Assembly (NCBI RefSeq): GCF_013377235.1
Contig: NZ_CP016226.1
Span: forward strand, 1,550,001 to 1,614,000
Direction of reading: 5' to 3'
Source: Mannheimia varigena
GTDB lineage: Bacteria > Pseudomonadota > Gammaproteobacteria > Enterobacterales > Pasteurellaceae
Length of the DNA: 64,000 nt
This document shows positions 23,928-32,651 of the stretch, in pieces (position 1 is the first letter of the stretch; each line of letters starts with the position of its first letter). The translations under genes and the position numbers were made by a program. The notes beneath the pieces were generated by a model. The model had not been told where the DNA came from and made no database searches. It worked only from the letters and a program-made list of their open reading frames with translations.

Positions 23928-25271
23928 TTATTTAAGACCGAGTTTCTTCTCTAAATAGTGAATATTTGTGCCACCTTTACGGAATTCGGCATCAGAAAGG
24001 ATTTGAGTATGCAGTGGAATATTGGTTTTAATTCCATCAACAATTGTTTCAGACAACGCATTTTCCATACGACGGATAGCAATATCACGATCTTCTGCAA
24101 AAGTGATTAGCTTACCAATCATTGAATCATAATGTGGTGGTACGCTATAGCCTGAGTAAATGTGAGAGTCCCAACGTACACCCAAACCGCCCGGTGCGTG
24201 TAAACGTGTAATTTTACCCGGGGATGGTAAGAAAGTCTGTGGATCTTCCGCATTAATACGGCACTCAATAGCGTGTCCTTTCACTTTAATATCTTCTTGT
24301 TTGATAGAAAGTGGTAAACCAGCTGCAACACGCAGTTGTTCTTTTACTAAGTCCACGCCTGTAATCATTTCAGTAACAGGGTGTTCTACCTGTAAACGTG
24401 TGTTCATTTCAATGAAATAGAACTCGCCGTTTTCATATAAGAACTCGAATGTACCTGCACCACGATAGCCGATTTCACGACAAGCATTTGCACAACGTTC
24501 GCCGATGAATTTACGCAACTCTTCTGTAATGCCCGGTGCTGGAGCTTCTTCTACTACTTTTTGGTGGCGACGTTGCATTGAGCAATCACGTTCTGCTAAA
24601 TAAACCGCATTACCGTGCGTATCAGCAAGCACTTGAATTTCAATATGGCGTGGATTTTCTAAGTATTTTTCCATATAAACCATATCGTTATTGAACGCGG
24701 CTTTCGCTTCCGCTTTGGTCATTGCGATAGATTCTTCTAAATCTTTTTCGTGATGAACTACACGCATACCACGCCCACCGCCGCCGCCAGAGGCTTTGAT
24801 GATAACAGGGTAGCCGATGCGGCTGGCAATTTCTCTGTTTTTCTTCGGATCATTCCCAATAGGGCCATCAGAACCTGGTACGCAAGGTACACCTGCTTTT
24901 TTCATCGCATTAATTGCAGAGACTTTATCACCCATTAAGCGGATTACATCAGCTGTTGGGCCGATAAAAACAAAGCCAGATTTTTCAACTTGTTCTGCAA
25001 AATTTGCGTTTTCAGATAAGAAGCCGTAACCCGGATGAATTGCATCAGCATTTGTTACTTCTGCTGCAGCAATAATCATTGGGATATTTAAATAACTTTT
25101 AACAGAAGGAGCAGGACCAATACAGATAGTCTCATCTGCTAATAAAACATGTTTTAATTCACGGTCTGCTGTTGAGTGAACGGCAACCGTTTTAATGCCT
25201 AATTCTTTACAGGCTCGTAAAATGCGTAAGGCAATTTCGCCACGGTTTGCAATAACAACTTTTTCTAACAT
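23928..25271 (-). CDS. accC: Acetyl-CoA carboxylase, biotin carboxylase subunit
   Basis: A 447-residue ATP-grasp enzyme that carboxylates biotin on BCCP, the first step of fatty-acid synthesis. Seen: MLEKVVIANRGEIALRILRACKELGI, the glycine-rich ATP loop KASGGGGGRGMRVVH, QRRHQKVVEEAPAPG, EMNTRLQVEHPVTE, and the C-terminal domain with KTNIPLH. I chose the start at 25271 because homologs begin MLxKVVIANRGE; an upstream in-frame ATG adds 20 unrelated residues. 67 nt after accB. Confidence 0.97.
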   Translation of the reverse strand: MLEKVVIANRGEIALRILRACKELGIKTVAVHSTADRELKHVLLADETICIGPAPSVKSYLNIPMIIAAAEVTNADAIHPGYGFLSENANFAEQVEKSGFVFIGPTADVIRLMGDKVSAINAMKKAGVPCVPGSDGPIGNDPKKNREIASRIGYPVIIKASGGGGGRGMRVVHHEKDLEESIAMTKAEAKAAFNNDMVYMEKYLENPRHIEIQVLADTHGNAVYLAERDCSMQRRHQKVVEEAPAPGITEELRKFIGERCANACREIGYRGAGTFEFLYENGEFYFIEMNTRLQVEHPVTEMITGVDLVKEQLRVAAGLPLSIKQEDIKVKGHAIECRINAEDPQTFLPSPGKITRLHAPGGLGVRWDSHIYSGYSVPPHYDSMIGKLITFAEDRDIAIRRMENALSETIVDGIKTNIPLHTQILSDAEFRKGGTNIHYLEKKLGLK

Positions 25272-25338
25272 TGGGAGATTCCCTTGAAGTGAATTGGTTG
25301 GAAAGATGCCCCTATTAGAGAATAAGGGCAAGCATAGA

Positions 25339-25818
25339 TTATTCGATGATGAATAATTTTTGATCGAACTCTACAGGTTCGCCATCATTAACTAAAATTT
25401 CTTTAACTACACCAGCTTTATCTGATTCAATGCGATTCATCATTTTCATCGCTTCAACAATACAGAGTGCATCGCCGATTTTCACGGTTTGACCTACTTC
25501 AACGAATGTTTTCGCATCTGGGCTTGGGCTACGGTAGAATGTTCCAACCATTGGAGAACGCACAGCGTGTCCGCTTACTTGTTCAGTTACTGCATTAGAT
25601 GGGAAAGCGGCTGGCGCTACAGGTTGTGGAGCAGCGGTAGTAGGAGCTGCAACAGGAGCTGCAACAGGAGCTGCTGCATATTGAACTGCAGGAGCAACAA
25701 CGGCTGCTGGTGCAGCACGGCTAATACGTACTGTACCTTCTTCTTCAGACACTTCTAATTCAGTAATGCCAGATTCTTCAACTAATTCGATAAGTTTTTT
25801 GATTTTGCGAATATCCAT
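25339..25818 (-). CDS. accB: Biotin carboxyl carrier protein of acetyl-CoA carboxylase
   Basis: A 159-residue BCCP. N-terminal dimerisation helix (MDIRKIKKLIELVEESGITELEVSEEEGTVRI), an Ala/Pro-rich linker at about residues 34-78, and a C-terminal biotinyl domain with EAMKMMNRIES, where Lys125 is the biotinylation site. In the DNA the linker contains short tandem repeats of GCWACAGGAGCT type, a likely site of length variation. Its 5' leader holds a terminator-like hairpin (25843-25893). First gene of accBC. Confidence 0.97.
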   Translation of the reverse strand: MDIRKIKKLIELVEESGITELEVSEEEGTVRISRAAPAAVVAPAVQYAAAPVAAPVAAPTTAAPQPVAPAAFPSNAVTEQVSGHAVRSPMVGTFYRSPSPDAKTFVEVGQTVKIGDALCIVEAMKMMNRIESDKAGVVKEILVNDGEPVEFDQKLFIIE

Positions 25819-25842
25819 AATAAGATTCCGTATGTGATTAAT

Positions 25843-25893
25843 TAAAAAATAGAACTCTGCATTTTTTTATCGTAAATAATAGAATGCAGAGTT
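25843..25893 (-). promoter_or_regulatory. Terminator-like hairpin in the accB leader
   Basis: On the minus strand AACTCTGCATT (25893-25883) pairs with AATGCAGAGTT (25863-25853), an 11-bp perfect stem, followed by CTATTTTTTAATT. It ends about 25 nt before the accB start codon and no gene precedes it closely, so it looks like a leader attenuator. Confidence 0.6.
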
Positions 25894-26017
25894 AAAAATT
25901 CTGGGTGTAGAATACCTGAATTTCGCCAATTTTGCGAATAAAATCTTCTAAATTTGGCGAAAATACGTGATTTTTGTATTCATCGTACCAGTTGGGTTGG
26001 TTAGGAATTTACCGATA

Positions 26018-26064
26018 ACAAGCGGTTAAAAATGGTAAGTTTTTTGCAAATTTCAACCGCTTGT
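26018..26064 (-). repeat. Inverted uptake-signal pair after the glycosyltransferase
   Basis: ACAAGCGGTT (26018-26027) and AACCGCTTGT (26055-26064), ending 3 nt from the stop codon of the glycosyltransferase. Can form the 3' stem of that transcript. The rest of 25894-26067 shows no gene. Confidence 0.7.
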
Positions 26065-26067
26065 AAC

Positions 26068-26850
26068 TTATTTGAGCAAATCCTCATTCTTCTTGTAGTT
26101 CCATTTACTGCCCGGTTTGTCGATATATTGGAAATACTCATTGGTAAATGTGCCTTGTGCACAGGTTATTTTATCACGGCGGAAATTTACCACTTTGTCG
26201 CCAATTGCATTATTTAATGTGTCTGGACCTGTCATCACAAACACTCCACCCTCAATGCGGCGGTTTTCAATATTGCTGATAATTAGCTCAAGCGTATCTT
26301 TTAAAATCCAGTTACCTTTTTCGCTTGCTAAGAAAAAGTTAGTGTATTTATCACGGCGTTTGATTAATACCTCGCTATCGTTTTCATTAATAATTTTAGA
26401 AAGCGGGTAGACCAAATGCCCATCAATATCAATATAAATGCCGCCTTCTCTTAATAAAGTGAAGATTCGCCAGAAATCAGCTTGAGCTGCACCATCCGTA
26501 AGCTTGCTGTAAGCATTAAAAGTGCGTTCGTCTGCATTGGCTTTGATATAGGCCTCACGTTCTTCTGTGCTGACATAACGATAATCATAACTTAATGACA
26601 TCAAGCGATTAAATAAATAATTGGCATACATTGGCAAGGTTACTTTATTTGAATAATTCGTTTGCCAAATTGTTTTGGTAATTTTTGTTGGCTTGTTAGA
26701 GCGAATTTTTGCTGGACTATATTCCGGAATCGTAAAGCGTTTTTTCGGAAATAGGGCATGGAAAGGGTAGCTCAGCACCTTTACAATATTGCCAAATAAG
26801 CGAATCACACCGTTACAGATAACGATAAATTGTTCATTTTTAACTGCCAT
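26068..26850 (-). CDS. DXD-type glycosyltransferase (OCH1/capsule-type family)
   Basis: A 260-residue protein of the Gly_transf_sug family. Key element is LREGGIYIDIDGHLVYPL at about residues 135-152, holding the Asp-x-Asp nucleotide-sugar/metal motif; SYDYRYVSTEEREAYIKANADERTF and the KIPKTIWQT-like TKITKTIWQTNYSN segment upstream are also typical. It would transfer a sugar to a surface glycan in the cytoplasm or at the inner membrane. It is surrounded by housekeeping genes (accB, aroQ) with no other glycan genes, so its acceptor is unknown. It lies 9 nt after aroQ in the same direction and may be co-transcribed. Confidence 0.8.
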   Translation of the reverse strand: MAVKNEQFIVICNGVIRLFGNIVKVLSYPFHALFPKKRFTIPEYSPAKIRSNKPTKITKTIWQTNYSNKVTLPMYANYLFNRLMSLSYDYRYVSTEEREAYIKANADERTFNAYSKLTDGAAQADFWRIFTLLREGGIYIDIDGHLVYPLSKIINENDSEVLIKRRDKYTNFFLASEKGNWILKDTLELIISNIENRRIEGGVFVMTGPDTLNNAIGDKVVNFRRDKITCAQGTFTNEYFQYIDKPGSKWNYKKNEDLLK

Positions 26851-26859
26851 TTTATTACC

Positions 26860-27297
26860 TTATTTTTTTAATTGTGAAATCGCAAAATCCAACGCATATT
26901 CATAGCCTTTAACCCCCAAGCCACAAATAACGCCTTTTGCTATATCACTTAGATAGGAGTGATGGCGGAAAGGTTCACGGCTATGCACATTAGAAAGATG
27001 TACTTCAATAAAAGGAATTGAAACAGAGAGCAACGCATCACGAATTGCCACGCTGGTGTGAGTGAATGCCCCAGGGTTGATAATAATAAAATCAGTATTT
27101 TGGAAGGCTTGATGAATGCGGTTGATGATCGGCTCTTCGCCGTTCGCTTGGAACGCATCTAGTTCCACACTTTGTTCCAACGCTAAGGTTTTCAAGCGGT
27201 TTTCAATATCTGCCAACGTTTGCGAACCGTAAATTTCAGGCTCACGCTTGCCAAGCATATTGAGGTTTGGGCCGTTTAAAAGTAAGATTTTTTTCAT
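26860..27297 (-). CDS. aroQ: 3-dehydroquinate dehydratase, type II
   Basis: A 145-residue type II dehydroquinase of the shikimate pathway. MKKILLLNGPNLNMLGKREPEIYGSQTL has the catalytic Tyr and Arg; INPGAFTHTSVAIRDAL, IEVHLSNVHSREPFRHHSYL and GLGVKGYEYAL complete the family pattern. The start at 27297 (MKKILLLNGPN) is preferred to an upstream frame start that adds 15 residues. Confidence 0.97.
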   Translation of the reverse strand: MKKILLLNGPNLNMLGKREPEIYGSQTLADIENRLKTLALEQSVELDAFQANGEEPIINRIHQAFQNTDFIIINPGAFTHTSVAIRDALLSVSIPFIEVHLSNVHSREPFRHHSYLSDIAKGVICGLGVKGYEYALDFAISQLKK

Positions 27298-27319
27298 TTT
27301 TATTATCCTTACAAGCGGT

Positions 27320-27351
27320 AAAAAAATCCCCCACTTTTGCAAAATGGGGGA
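27320..27351 (-). terminator. dapD terminator
   Basis: TCCCCCA (27327-27333) and TGGGGGA (27345-27351) form the outer stem; the TTTTGCAAAA inside can fold further. On the minus strand it is followed by a T-run. It overlaps the uptake signal at 27311. Confidence 0.8.
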
Positions 27352-27359
27352 GCGTTCAA

Positions 27360-28184
27360 TTACTCATCGATTGAGCGAAGTAAATCGTTCAAGCCCACTT
27401 TGCTTAACGTTTTTTCGTCCACTTTTTTCACGATTACTGCACAATAAAGGTTGTGTGAACCGTCTTTGGACGGCAGAGAACCTGAAACCACTACCGAGCC
27501 TGCCGGCACACGGCCGTAATGCACTTCGCCGGTTTCACGGTCGTAAATTTTGGTTGATTGACCGATAAACACGCCCATTGAGATCACGCAGTTATCTTCT
27601 ACGATCACACCTTCCACGATTTCAGAGCGTGCACCGATAAAGCAGTTGTCACCGATGATGGTTGGGTTCGCTTGCAGTGGCTCTAACACGCCGCCGATAC
27701 CCACGCCGCCTGAAAGGTGCACGTTTTTACCGATTTGAGCACAAGAACCCACAGTTACCCAAGTGTCCACCATTGTGCCTTCGCCAACGTATGCACCGAT
27801 GTTCACGAAAGATGGCATTAACACTACGTTCTTCTCGATGTGAGAACCTTTACGCACCACCGCACCCGGCACAGCACGGATACCGTCCGCTTTGAATTGT
27901 TCTTCAGTGTAGTTGCCGTATTTGGTTGGCACTTTGTCGTAGAATTTGGTTTCTGCACCGTCAATGATTTCGTTGTCAGCGATACGGAATGAAAGCAACA
28001 CGGCTTTTTTCACCCACTGGTTTACCACCCACTCGCCATCTTTTTTCTCTGCCACACGCAGAGAACCGTTATCCAAACCTGCGATAACTTGTTCAACGGC
28101 AGATTTTGTTTCTGCATCAACAGTTTTTGGGGTAATTTCTGCACGGCGTTCAAATGCCGCTTCGATAATAGCTTGTAAAGACAT
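27360..28184 (-). CDS. dapD: 2,3,4,5-tetrahydropyridine-2,6-dicarboxylate N-succinyltransferase
   Basis: A 274-residue left-handed beta-helix acyltransferase of the lysine/diaminopimelate pathway. It transfers succinyl from succinyl-CoA to tetrahydrodipicolinate. Seen: hexapeptide repeats in VVLMPSFVNIGAYVGEGTMVDTWVTVGSCAQIGKNVHLSGGVGIGGVLEP and IIGDNCFIGARSEIVEGVIVEDNCVISMGVFIGQSTKI. Normal length, single-gene unit. Confidence 0.97.
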   Translation of the reverse strand: MSLQAIIEAAFERRAEITPKTVDAETKSAVEQVIAGLDNGSLRVAEKKDGEWVVNQWVKKAVLLSFRIADNEIIDGAETKFYDKVPTKYGNYTEEQFKADGIRAVPGAVVRKGSHIEKNVVLMPSFVNIGAYVGEGTMVDTWVTVGSCAQIGKNVHLSGGVGIGGVLEPLQANPTIIGDNCFIGARSEIVEGVIVEDNCVISMGVFIGQSTKIYDRETGEVHYGRVPAGSVVVSGSLPSKDGSHNLYCAVIVKKVDEKTLSKVGLNDLLRSIDE

Positions 28185-28264
28185 TGTTGTGTTCCTTAAT
28201 GATGAAATTAAATAAAAAATTCGACCTCACTTTTTAACATAGAAAGCTGTTTATTTCCACTAAA

Positions 28265-28293
28265 AAAGTACAAGCGGTTATTTTTAACCACTT
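28265..28293 (-). terminator. Probable terminator of the bgl operon
   Basis: AAGCGGTT (28272-28279) and AACCACTT (28286-28293) pair with one G-U and, on the minus strand, run into T-rich sequence. One arm is an uptake signal. It follows the bglG stop by 18 nt. Confidence 0.5.
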
Positions 28294-28310
28294 TTTTACA
28301 AAATCATATA

Positions 28311-29159
28311 TTAAGCTTCGAGATATAAGCGGTTTAAATGCACTAATAGGTAAATTTTTTCTTGTTGGGAAATCTCAATACCTTGCTGGCTTTTAATAAA
28401 ATTATTAATTTTATTTAGAATTTTTAGCTCTTGTGGCATTTGGGATTGCATTGAAAGATAAAGGGAATTTGCCTCTGCTTCTGTAATTTCACGAGAAAGC
28501 TGTTTATTAAGTAACCGTTCAGAAAAGTAGGTGATGTGGGTGAGAAAGCGAGAGTAAGAAAAACTCTCCTTATTCAGTGGCTTATTGATACTTCGTTGAA
28601 CAATAATTTCGATATTTTTAATCAACTCAGCAAGAGCTTTTTCTCGCAGAGCTTGAGGAGCATTGATTTTTGCATTCAGAAAATGCAAACCAATTGCAGA
28701 TGCTTCCGATTCGGGTAGTTCTAGTGCAAATTTTTCGGCAATCAGTTGAATAGCAAACTTTCCAATTGCAAATTCAGGTGTATGGCGTTTAATTAAATCA
28801 AAATATGCAAAATTTTCACCAAAATAACCCGCTTGTAATCGCTTAACTGCAAAGGCTATATGGTCAGAAAGTGAGAGATAAAGATGATCCATTACTTCGA
28901 TTTGATATTCTTGATAGGCAAATTCAATAATTTGTTTTACCAAATCGAAATAGTCCTCATCTAATTCATTAGCAAGCTGAATAAAATTCAGTAATACCTT
29001 TTTATCTTTCAATAAAAAAGTTTTTTCTACCTGTGAGATATCAACTTGATCGCCTATTGCTTGGTGATAGCCAATGCCTTTTCCCATTAGGACACATTCA
29101 TTACCGTGATTATCTAGAGCGAGCAATAGCGAATTATTGAGGACTTTGATAATTTGCAT
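28311..29159 (-). CDS. bglG: BglG-family transcriptional antiterminator
   Basis: A 282-residue RNA-binding regulator. The N-terminal CAT domain (MQIIKVLNNSLLLALDNHGNECVLMGKGIGYH) binds the RAT hairpin; two PRD domains follow, with conserved His in LYLSLSDHIAFAVKR and EASAIGLHFLNAKI (PRD1) and SRFLTHITYFSERLL and KIYLLVHLNRLY (PRD2). BglF phosphorylates or releases it depending on sugar. The start at 29159 matches the family N-terminus, 2 nt after bglA; an upstream in-frame start adds 14 residues from bglA sequence. Its target lies at 32528-32554. Confidence 0.93.
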   Translation of the reverse strand: MQIIKVLNNSLLLALDNHGNECVLMGKGIGYHQAIGDQVDISQVEKTFLLKDKKVLLNFIQLANELDEDYFDLVKQIIEFAYQEYQIEVMDHLYLSLSDHIAFAVKRLQAGYFGENFAYFDLIKRHTPEFAIGKFAIQLIAEKFALELPESEASAIGLHFLNAKINAPQALREKALAELIKNIEIIVQRSINKPLNKESFSYSRFLTHITYFSERLLNKQLSREITEAEANSLYLSMQSQMPQELKILNKINNFIKSQQGIEISQQEKIYLLVHLNRLYLEA

Positions 29160-29161
29160 CG

Positions 29162-30571
29162 TTAATCTAAACCGTTTTGTTTGATTACATTCTGATACCA
29201 ATAATAACTGGCTTTCGGGATTCGTTTAAGATCTTTTAAGTCAAAATCATCTCGATTAACATACACAAATCCATATCGTTTTTTAAAGCCTTGATGTGAG
29301 CTAAGCAAATCAATAACTGACCACGGGCAGTAGCCGACTAGTTCAACACCATCTTCGATGGCTTGGTAGCAGGCATTGATATGAGCTCTAAGATAATCAA
29401 TACGATAATCATCATTCACTTTACCATCTTCTGTTAGAATATCTGGTGTACCTAAACCATTTTCAGTGATAATCATCGGTAAGCGGTATTTTTGATAATA
29501 ATCGTTAAGTACTAATCGTAAGCCTGTCGGATCGATTTGAGCTCCGTATTCACTTGCTTTGAGGTTAGGATTAATCTCGTGAGTGAAGTAGCCATAGAGA
29601 TTAAAATCTACTTCATTCATTCCTCGTTCTCGTGTGCCAAATGGGTGGTGTTCGTCAATAGGGAGATAGCGAGTCACTAGAGTTCGATAATAATTGATAG
29701 CTAAGAAATCAGGTTTCGCTGATTGCAAAATTTCTTCATCACCTACTTCTGTTTGTGGATAAATATCGCATTGCCGCAGAAATTTTTCATAATAGGCTGG
29801 ATATTTACCGAAACAATACATTTCCAATGCATAATTGGTTTTGAAATTATCATTCATTCGAGCTGACCATACATCTTCAGGTCTATTGCTAGCTGGATAG
29901 GTCATTGTGGAGGAAACTGCAGGCCCGATTTTGCCATTTTTCACCATTTTGTGGCAATCGTTAGTCGCTAAGGCACAGGAAATAAACATATGATAATCCA
30001 TTTGAGCTCGCACTTTTTCTACATTAACGCCTTCTGTTTGATAAATATTAATACGTTCGTTTACCCTTACCATTAGATTTTGCTCATTATGAGTTTGCCA
30101 GTTTTTTACTCTATCACCAAAAGCATTAAAGCAGACTTGGGCAAAGCGTTGGAATGCATAAGCACAGTCACGGTTTTGCCAACCATTATATTTTTCTACT
30201 AATGCAAACGGTAAATCAAAATGATAAAGCGTAATAAATGGCTCAATCTGGTGAGCAAGTAAGCAGTTGATGACTTTGTTGTAGAAATCAATTCCAGCTT
30301 GATTTATTTCACCATCACCGTCAGGAATAATACGAGACCACGCAATTGAAAAGCGATATGTCTTCAACCCTAAATTATGCATTAATTTAATATCTTCTTC
30401 GTAGCGATGATAAAAATCGCTTGCTACTTTGGAATCAGCTTGTTTGTGTGAGCGTTGGAATGAATTGTAATCGGCAACACTCATTCCTTTACCATCTTCA
30501 TTCCAGCCTCCTTCAATTTGAAAAGCAGAAGAAGATGCACCCCATAAAAAATTTGGTGTAAATGTTTTCAT
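29162..30571 (-). CDS. bglA: 6-phospho-beta-glucosidase (GH1)
   Basis: A 469-residue GH1 enzyme that hydrolyses phosphorylated beta-glucosides in the cytoplasm. N-terminal FLWGASSSAFQIEGGWNEDGKGMSVAD; acid/base Glu in THNEQN near residue 168; nucleophile Glu in MIITENGLG near residue 370. The usual TFNEP is THNEQ here, a change seen in some phospho-glucosidases. The phosphate-binding C-terminal loop KKRYGFVYVNRDD is also present. Overlaps bglF by four bases (ATGA). Confidence 0.93.
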   Translation of the reverse strand: MKTFTPNFLWGASSSAFQIEGGWNEDGKGMSVADYNSFQRSHKQADSKVASDFYHRYEEDIKLMHNLGLKTYRFSIAWSRIIPDGDGEINQAGIDFYNKVINCLLAHQIEPFITLYHFDLPFALVEKYNGWQNRDCAYAFQRFAQVCFNAFGDRVKNWQTHNEQNLMVRVNERINIYQTEGVNVEKVRAQMDYHMFISCALATNDCHKMVKNGKIGPAVSSTMTYPASNRPEDVWSARMNDNFKTNYALEMYCFGKYPAYYEKFLRQCDIYPQTEVGDEEILQSAKPDFLAINYYRTLVTRYLPIDEHHPFGTRERGMNEVDFNLYGYFTHEINPNLKASEYGAQIDPTGLRLVLNDYYQKYRLPMIITENGLGTPDILTEDGKVNDDYRIDYLRAHINACYQAIEDGVELVGYCPWSVIDLLSSHQGFKKRYGFVYVNRDDFDLKDLKRIPKASYYWYQNVIKQNGLD

Positions 30572-32436
30572 GATTTATCCTGTTTTAGTTGTAGTGCTAG
30601 TAAATTATCGTTCTGTTTTACCGTACCTAATTGTGCGATTGCAGTAGTAATATCTAAAAAGTTCTCGCTGTTAGTAATAATTATTGCGGTAGTATGGTCA
30701 TAACCAGAATGCTTAATTCCGTCAATATCAAAGGAAACAATTTTATCTCCTTTTTGTAACTGTTGTCCTACTTCAACGTGAGCGGTGAAATATTTGCCGT
30801 TTAATTCCACTGTATTAATACCGATATGGATAATTACTTCAGCACCATTTTCTAGTTTTAAACCTATAGCGTGTAATGTCGGATAGAGAATTGATACTGT
30901 ACAGTTATCAGGAGCAATTATCTCTCCTTTAGTGGGTACAACTGCAATGCCTTTACCCATTGCTTCTGAAGCGAATACCTGATCGTTCATCTCACTCAAA
31001 GGAATAGCGCTACCTTCAATAGGGCTTGGCATTACATAATCATTTTCTATAGTAATGCTTTGTCTATTAGTAGTTTCTTCTTTAATATCTTCAAAACCTA
31101 GTACATAGGTTAGAAATGCAGAACCGAAAAAGGCGATACAACAACCGATAACATAGCAAGCAAACGCTAATGGACCCGCTTCTGCATAGACAGGTATAGT
31201 TAAAACCCCTTGGTTGGCAAAAGCTGTACCATAAGAACCTCCCCAACCCATTAGTGCACCACCTAACGCCCCACAAATAACTGCGTAAACCATTGGTTTT
31301 TTTAATCGCAAGTTTACGCCGTAAATCGCAGGTTCGGTAATTCCAAATAAAGCAGTAATAGAAGCTGAAGCGGCTACTGTTTTGAGCTTTTGATTTTTAG
31401 TTTTCAAGAATACACCAAATGCTGAACCTGCTTGTGAGAAATTCGCTGCTCCAGCAAAGGCTAATAAGTTTTGTTTACCTGTTTGAGCAACATCATTAAT
31501 ACCAATTGGTACAATGGCTTTATGAGCTCCAAAAATTACAAAAATACACCAAGCTCCACCAATAAAGGCTCCGAGCAAAATAGGGCTAATTCCCATAATG
31601 AAATAGTATGTCCAGTTTACCGCATTGCCAATATAGATCCCAATTGGGCCAAATACCAATAATGTTGCAGGAATCATTACAAGTAGTGAACAAGTTGGTA
31701 CCATAATGATTTTCAACACTTCTGGAATATGTTTTTCGAAGAAACGCTGTACATAGCTTAAAATATAGACTGCGATAATAATGGGAATGACAGAAGATAC
31801 GTAATTTGCTTTAGTTACAGGTAAGTTAAATAAAGTAACTACCGCATCTTTATTGCCCATTAACGCTACGATAGAAGGGTAGCAAAGAGTTGCCCCAATA
31901 ATCATTGCAATAAATTCATTGGTTTTAAAAGCTTTAGCTGAAGAATAGCCAAGAATTATAGGTAAGAAATAAAATAATGCATCGGAAGCTGCATTTAGGA
32001 TAGTGTAGGTCGGGTAATCTTTGATATTGGTTTGGAAAAAATAATTACCGATAATCACTGCTAATGCTAAGATCCCTTTTAGCATACCTGAGGCGGCAAG
32101 AGCAGGAATAGTTGGTGTAAAAATTGAAACGAGAGTATTGATAATTCGGTGGTGTAATGCTGCTTTAGGTTGATTTGTTTTCGGTTGTATATCGCCAATT
32201 AGTAGTTTAATCTCATCAAATACTTGTTTTACTTTATTGCCAACTACCACTTGAAATTGTCCGTTACTTTCTAGTACCGAGATAATTCCTTCCATTTGTG
32301 AGATCTTTGTTTTATTTGCTTTACTGCTGTCATTTAATACAAAACGTAAACGGGTAAAGCAGTGATTAAGATCATTGACATTTTCTTTGCCGCCGACGTT
32401 TTCTAAAATCTGGCGTGCTATTGTTGCGTAGTCCAT
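30568..32436 (-). CDS. bglF: PTS beta-glucoside-specific EIIBCA
   Basis: A 622-residue three-domain permease. EIIB at residues 1 to about 85 with phosphorylated Cys26 (NDLNHCFTRLRFVL); EIIC at about 105-455 with multiple helices and the GITEPAIYGVNLRLKKP motif; EIIA at about 480-620 with VIIHIGINTVELNGKYF carrying the phospho-His. It imports and phosphorylates aryl- or beta-glucosides and controls BglG activity. First gene of bglF-bglA-bglG. Its leader has a RAT/terminator switch and a CRP site. Confidence 0.95.
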   Translation of the reverse strand: MDYATIARQILENVGGKENVNDLNHCFTRLRFVLNDSSKANKTKISQMEGIISVLESNGQFQVVVGNKVKQVFDEIKLLIGDIQPKTNQPKAALHHRIINTLVSIFTPTIPALAASGMLKGILALAVIIGNYFFQTNIKDYPTYTILNAASDALFYFLPIILGYSSAKAFKTNEFIAMIIGATLCYPSIVALMGNKDAVVTLFNLPVTKANYVSSVIPIIIAVYILSYVQRFFEKHIPEVLKIIMVPTCSLLVMIPATLLVFGPIGIYIGNAVNWTYYFIMGISPILLGAFIGGAWCIFVIFGAHKAIVPIGINDVAQTGKQNLLAFAGAANFSQAGSAFGVFLKTKNQKLKTVAASASITALFGITEPAIYGVNLRLKKPMVYAVICGALGGALMGWGGSYGTAFANQGVLTIPVYAEAGPLAFACYVIGCCIAFFGSAFLTYVLGFEDIKEETTNRQSITIENDYVMPSPIEGSAIPLSEMNDQVFASEAMGKGIAVVPTKGEIIAPDNCTVSILYPTLHAIGLKLENGAEVIIHIGINTVELNGKYFTAHVEVGQQLQKGDKIVSFDIDGIKHSGYDHTTAIIITNSENFLDITTAIAQLGTVKQNDNLLALQLKQDKS

Positions 32437-32463
32437 AGTTTGCCCCTATCAAATGATAGAAAT

Positions 32464-32531
32464 AAAAAAGACCAAACATACAAAAACGACTTCTCTATCT
32501 AAATCGTGAAGTCATTTAAGTACATTTGATC
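32464..32531 (-). terminator. Conditional terminator of the bgl leader
   Basis: On the minus strand the 5' arm 32531-32508 pairs with the 3' arm 32493-32470 over 24 positions (core GACTTC/GAAGTC, a few G-U pairs, two mismatches), around a 14-nt loop and followed by six T. Its first four bases overlap the end of the RAT, as in classical bgl/sac leaders. Confidence 0.85.
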
Positions 32532-32554
32532 TTGCCTGAATCCAGTAACACGTC
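32528..32554 (-). promoter_or_regulatory. RAT (ribonucleic antiterminator), BglG target
   Basis: Read on the minus strand it contains GTGTTACTGGATTCAGGCAA, close to the RAT consensus (GTTACTG ... GCAGGCAA). BglG binding here would keep the terminator from folding. Binding is inferred. Confidence 0.85.
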
Positions 32555-32579
32555 AAAGTGTATCTTTCTCTTTCGTAAT

Positions 32580-32608
32580 TTTATACGCCTAGTTGGAGCG
32601 GTTTGCAA
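32580..32608 (-). promoter_or_regulatory. bglF promoter
   Basis: Minus-strand -35 TTGCAA (32608-32603), 17-nt spacer, -10 TATAAA (32585-32580). Predicted start near 32573, about 19 nt before the RAT. Confidence 0.7.
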
Positions 32609-32635
32609 GTGAGTGAACAATGTTTATTTTAAAAA

Positions 32636-32651
32636 CGTGAATTGGATCACA
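32636..32651. promoter_or_regulatory. CRP site upstream of bglF
   Basis: CGTGA-ATTGGA-TCACA, one mismatch. Its centre lies about 70.5 nt upstream of the predicted start, a class I position on the correct helical face. The 377-nt gap 32437-32813 holds the bgl leader, promoter, this site and an uptake signal at 32799; the stretch 32655-32795 shows nothing else I can name. Confidence 0.7.
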
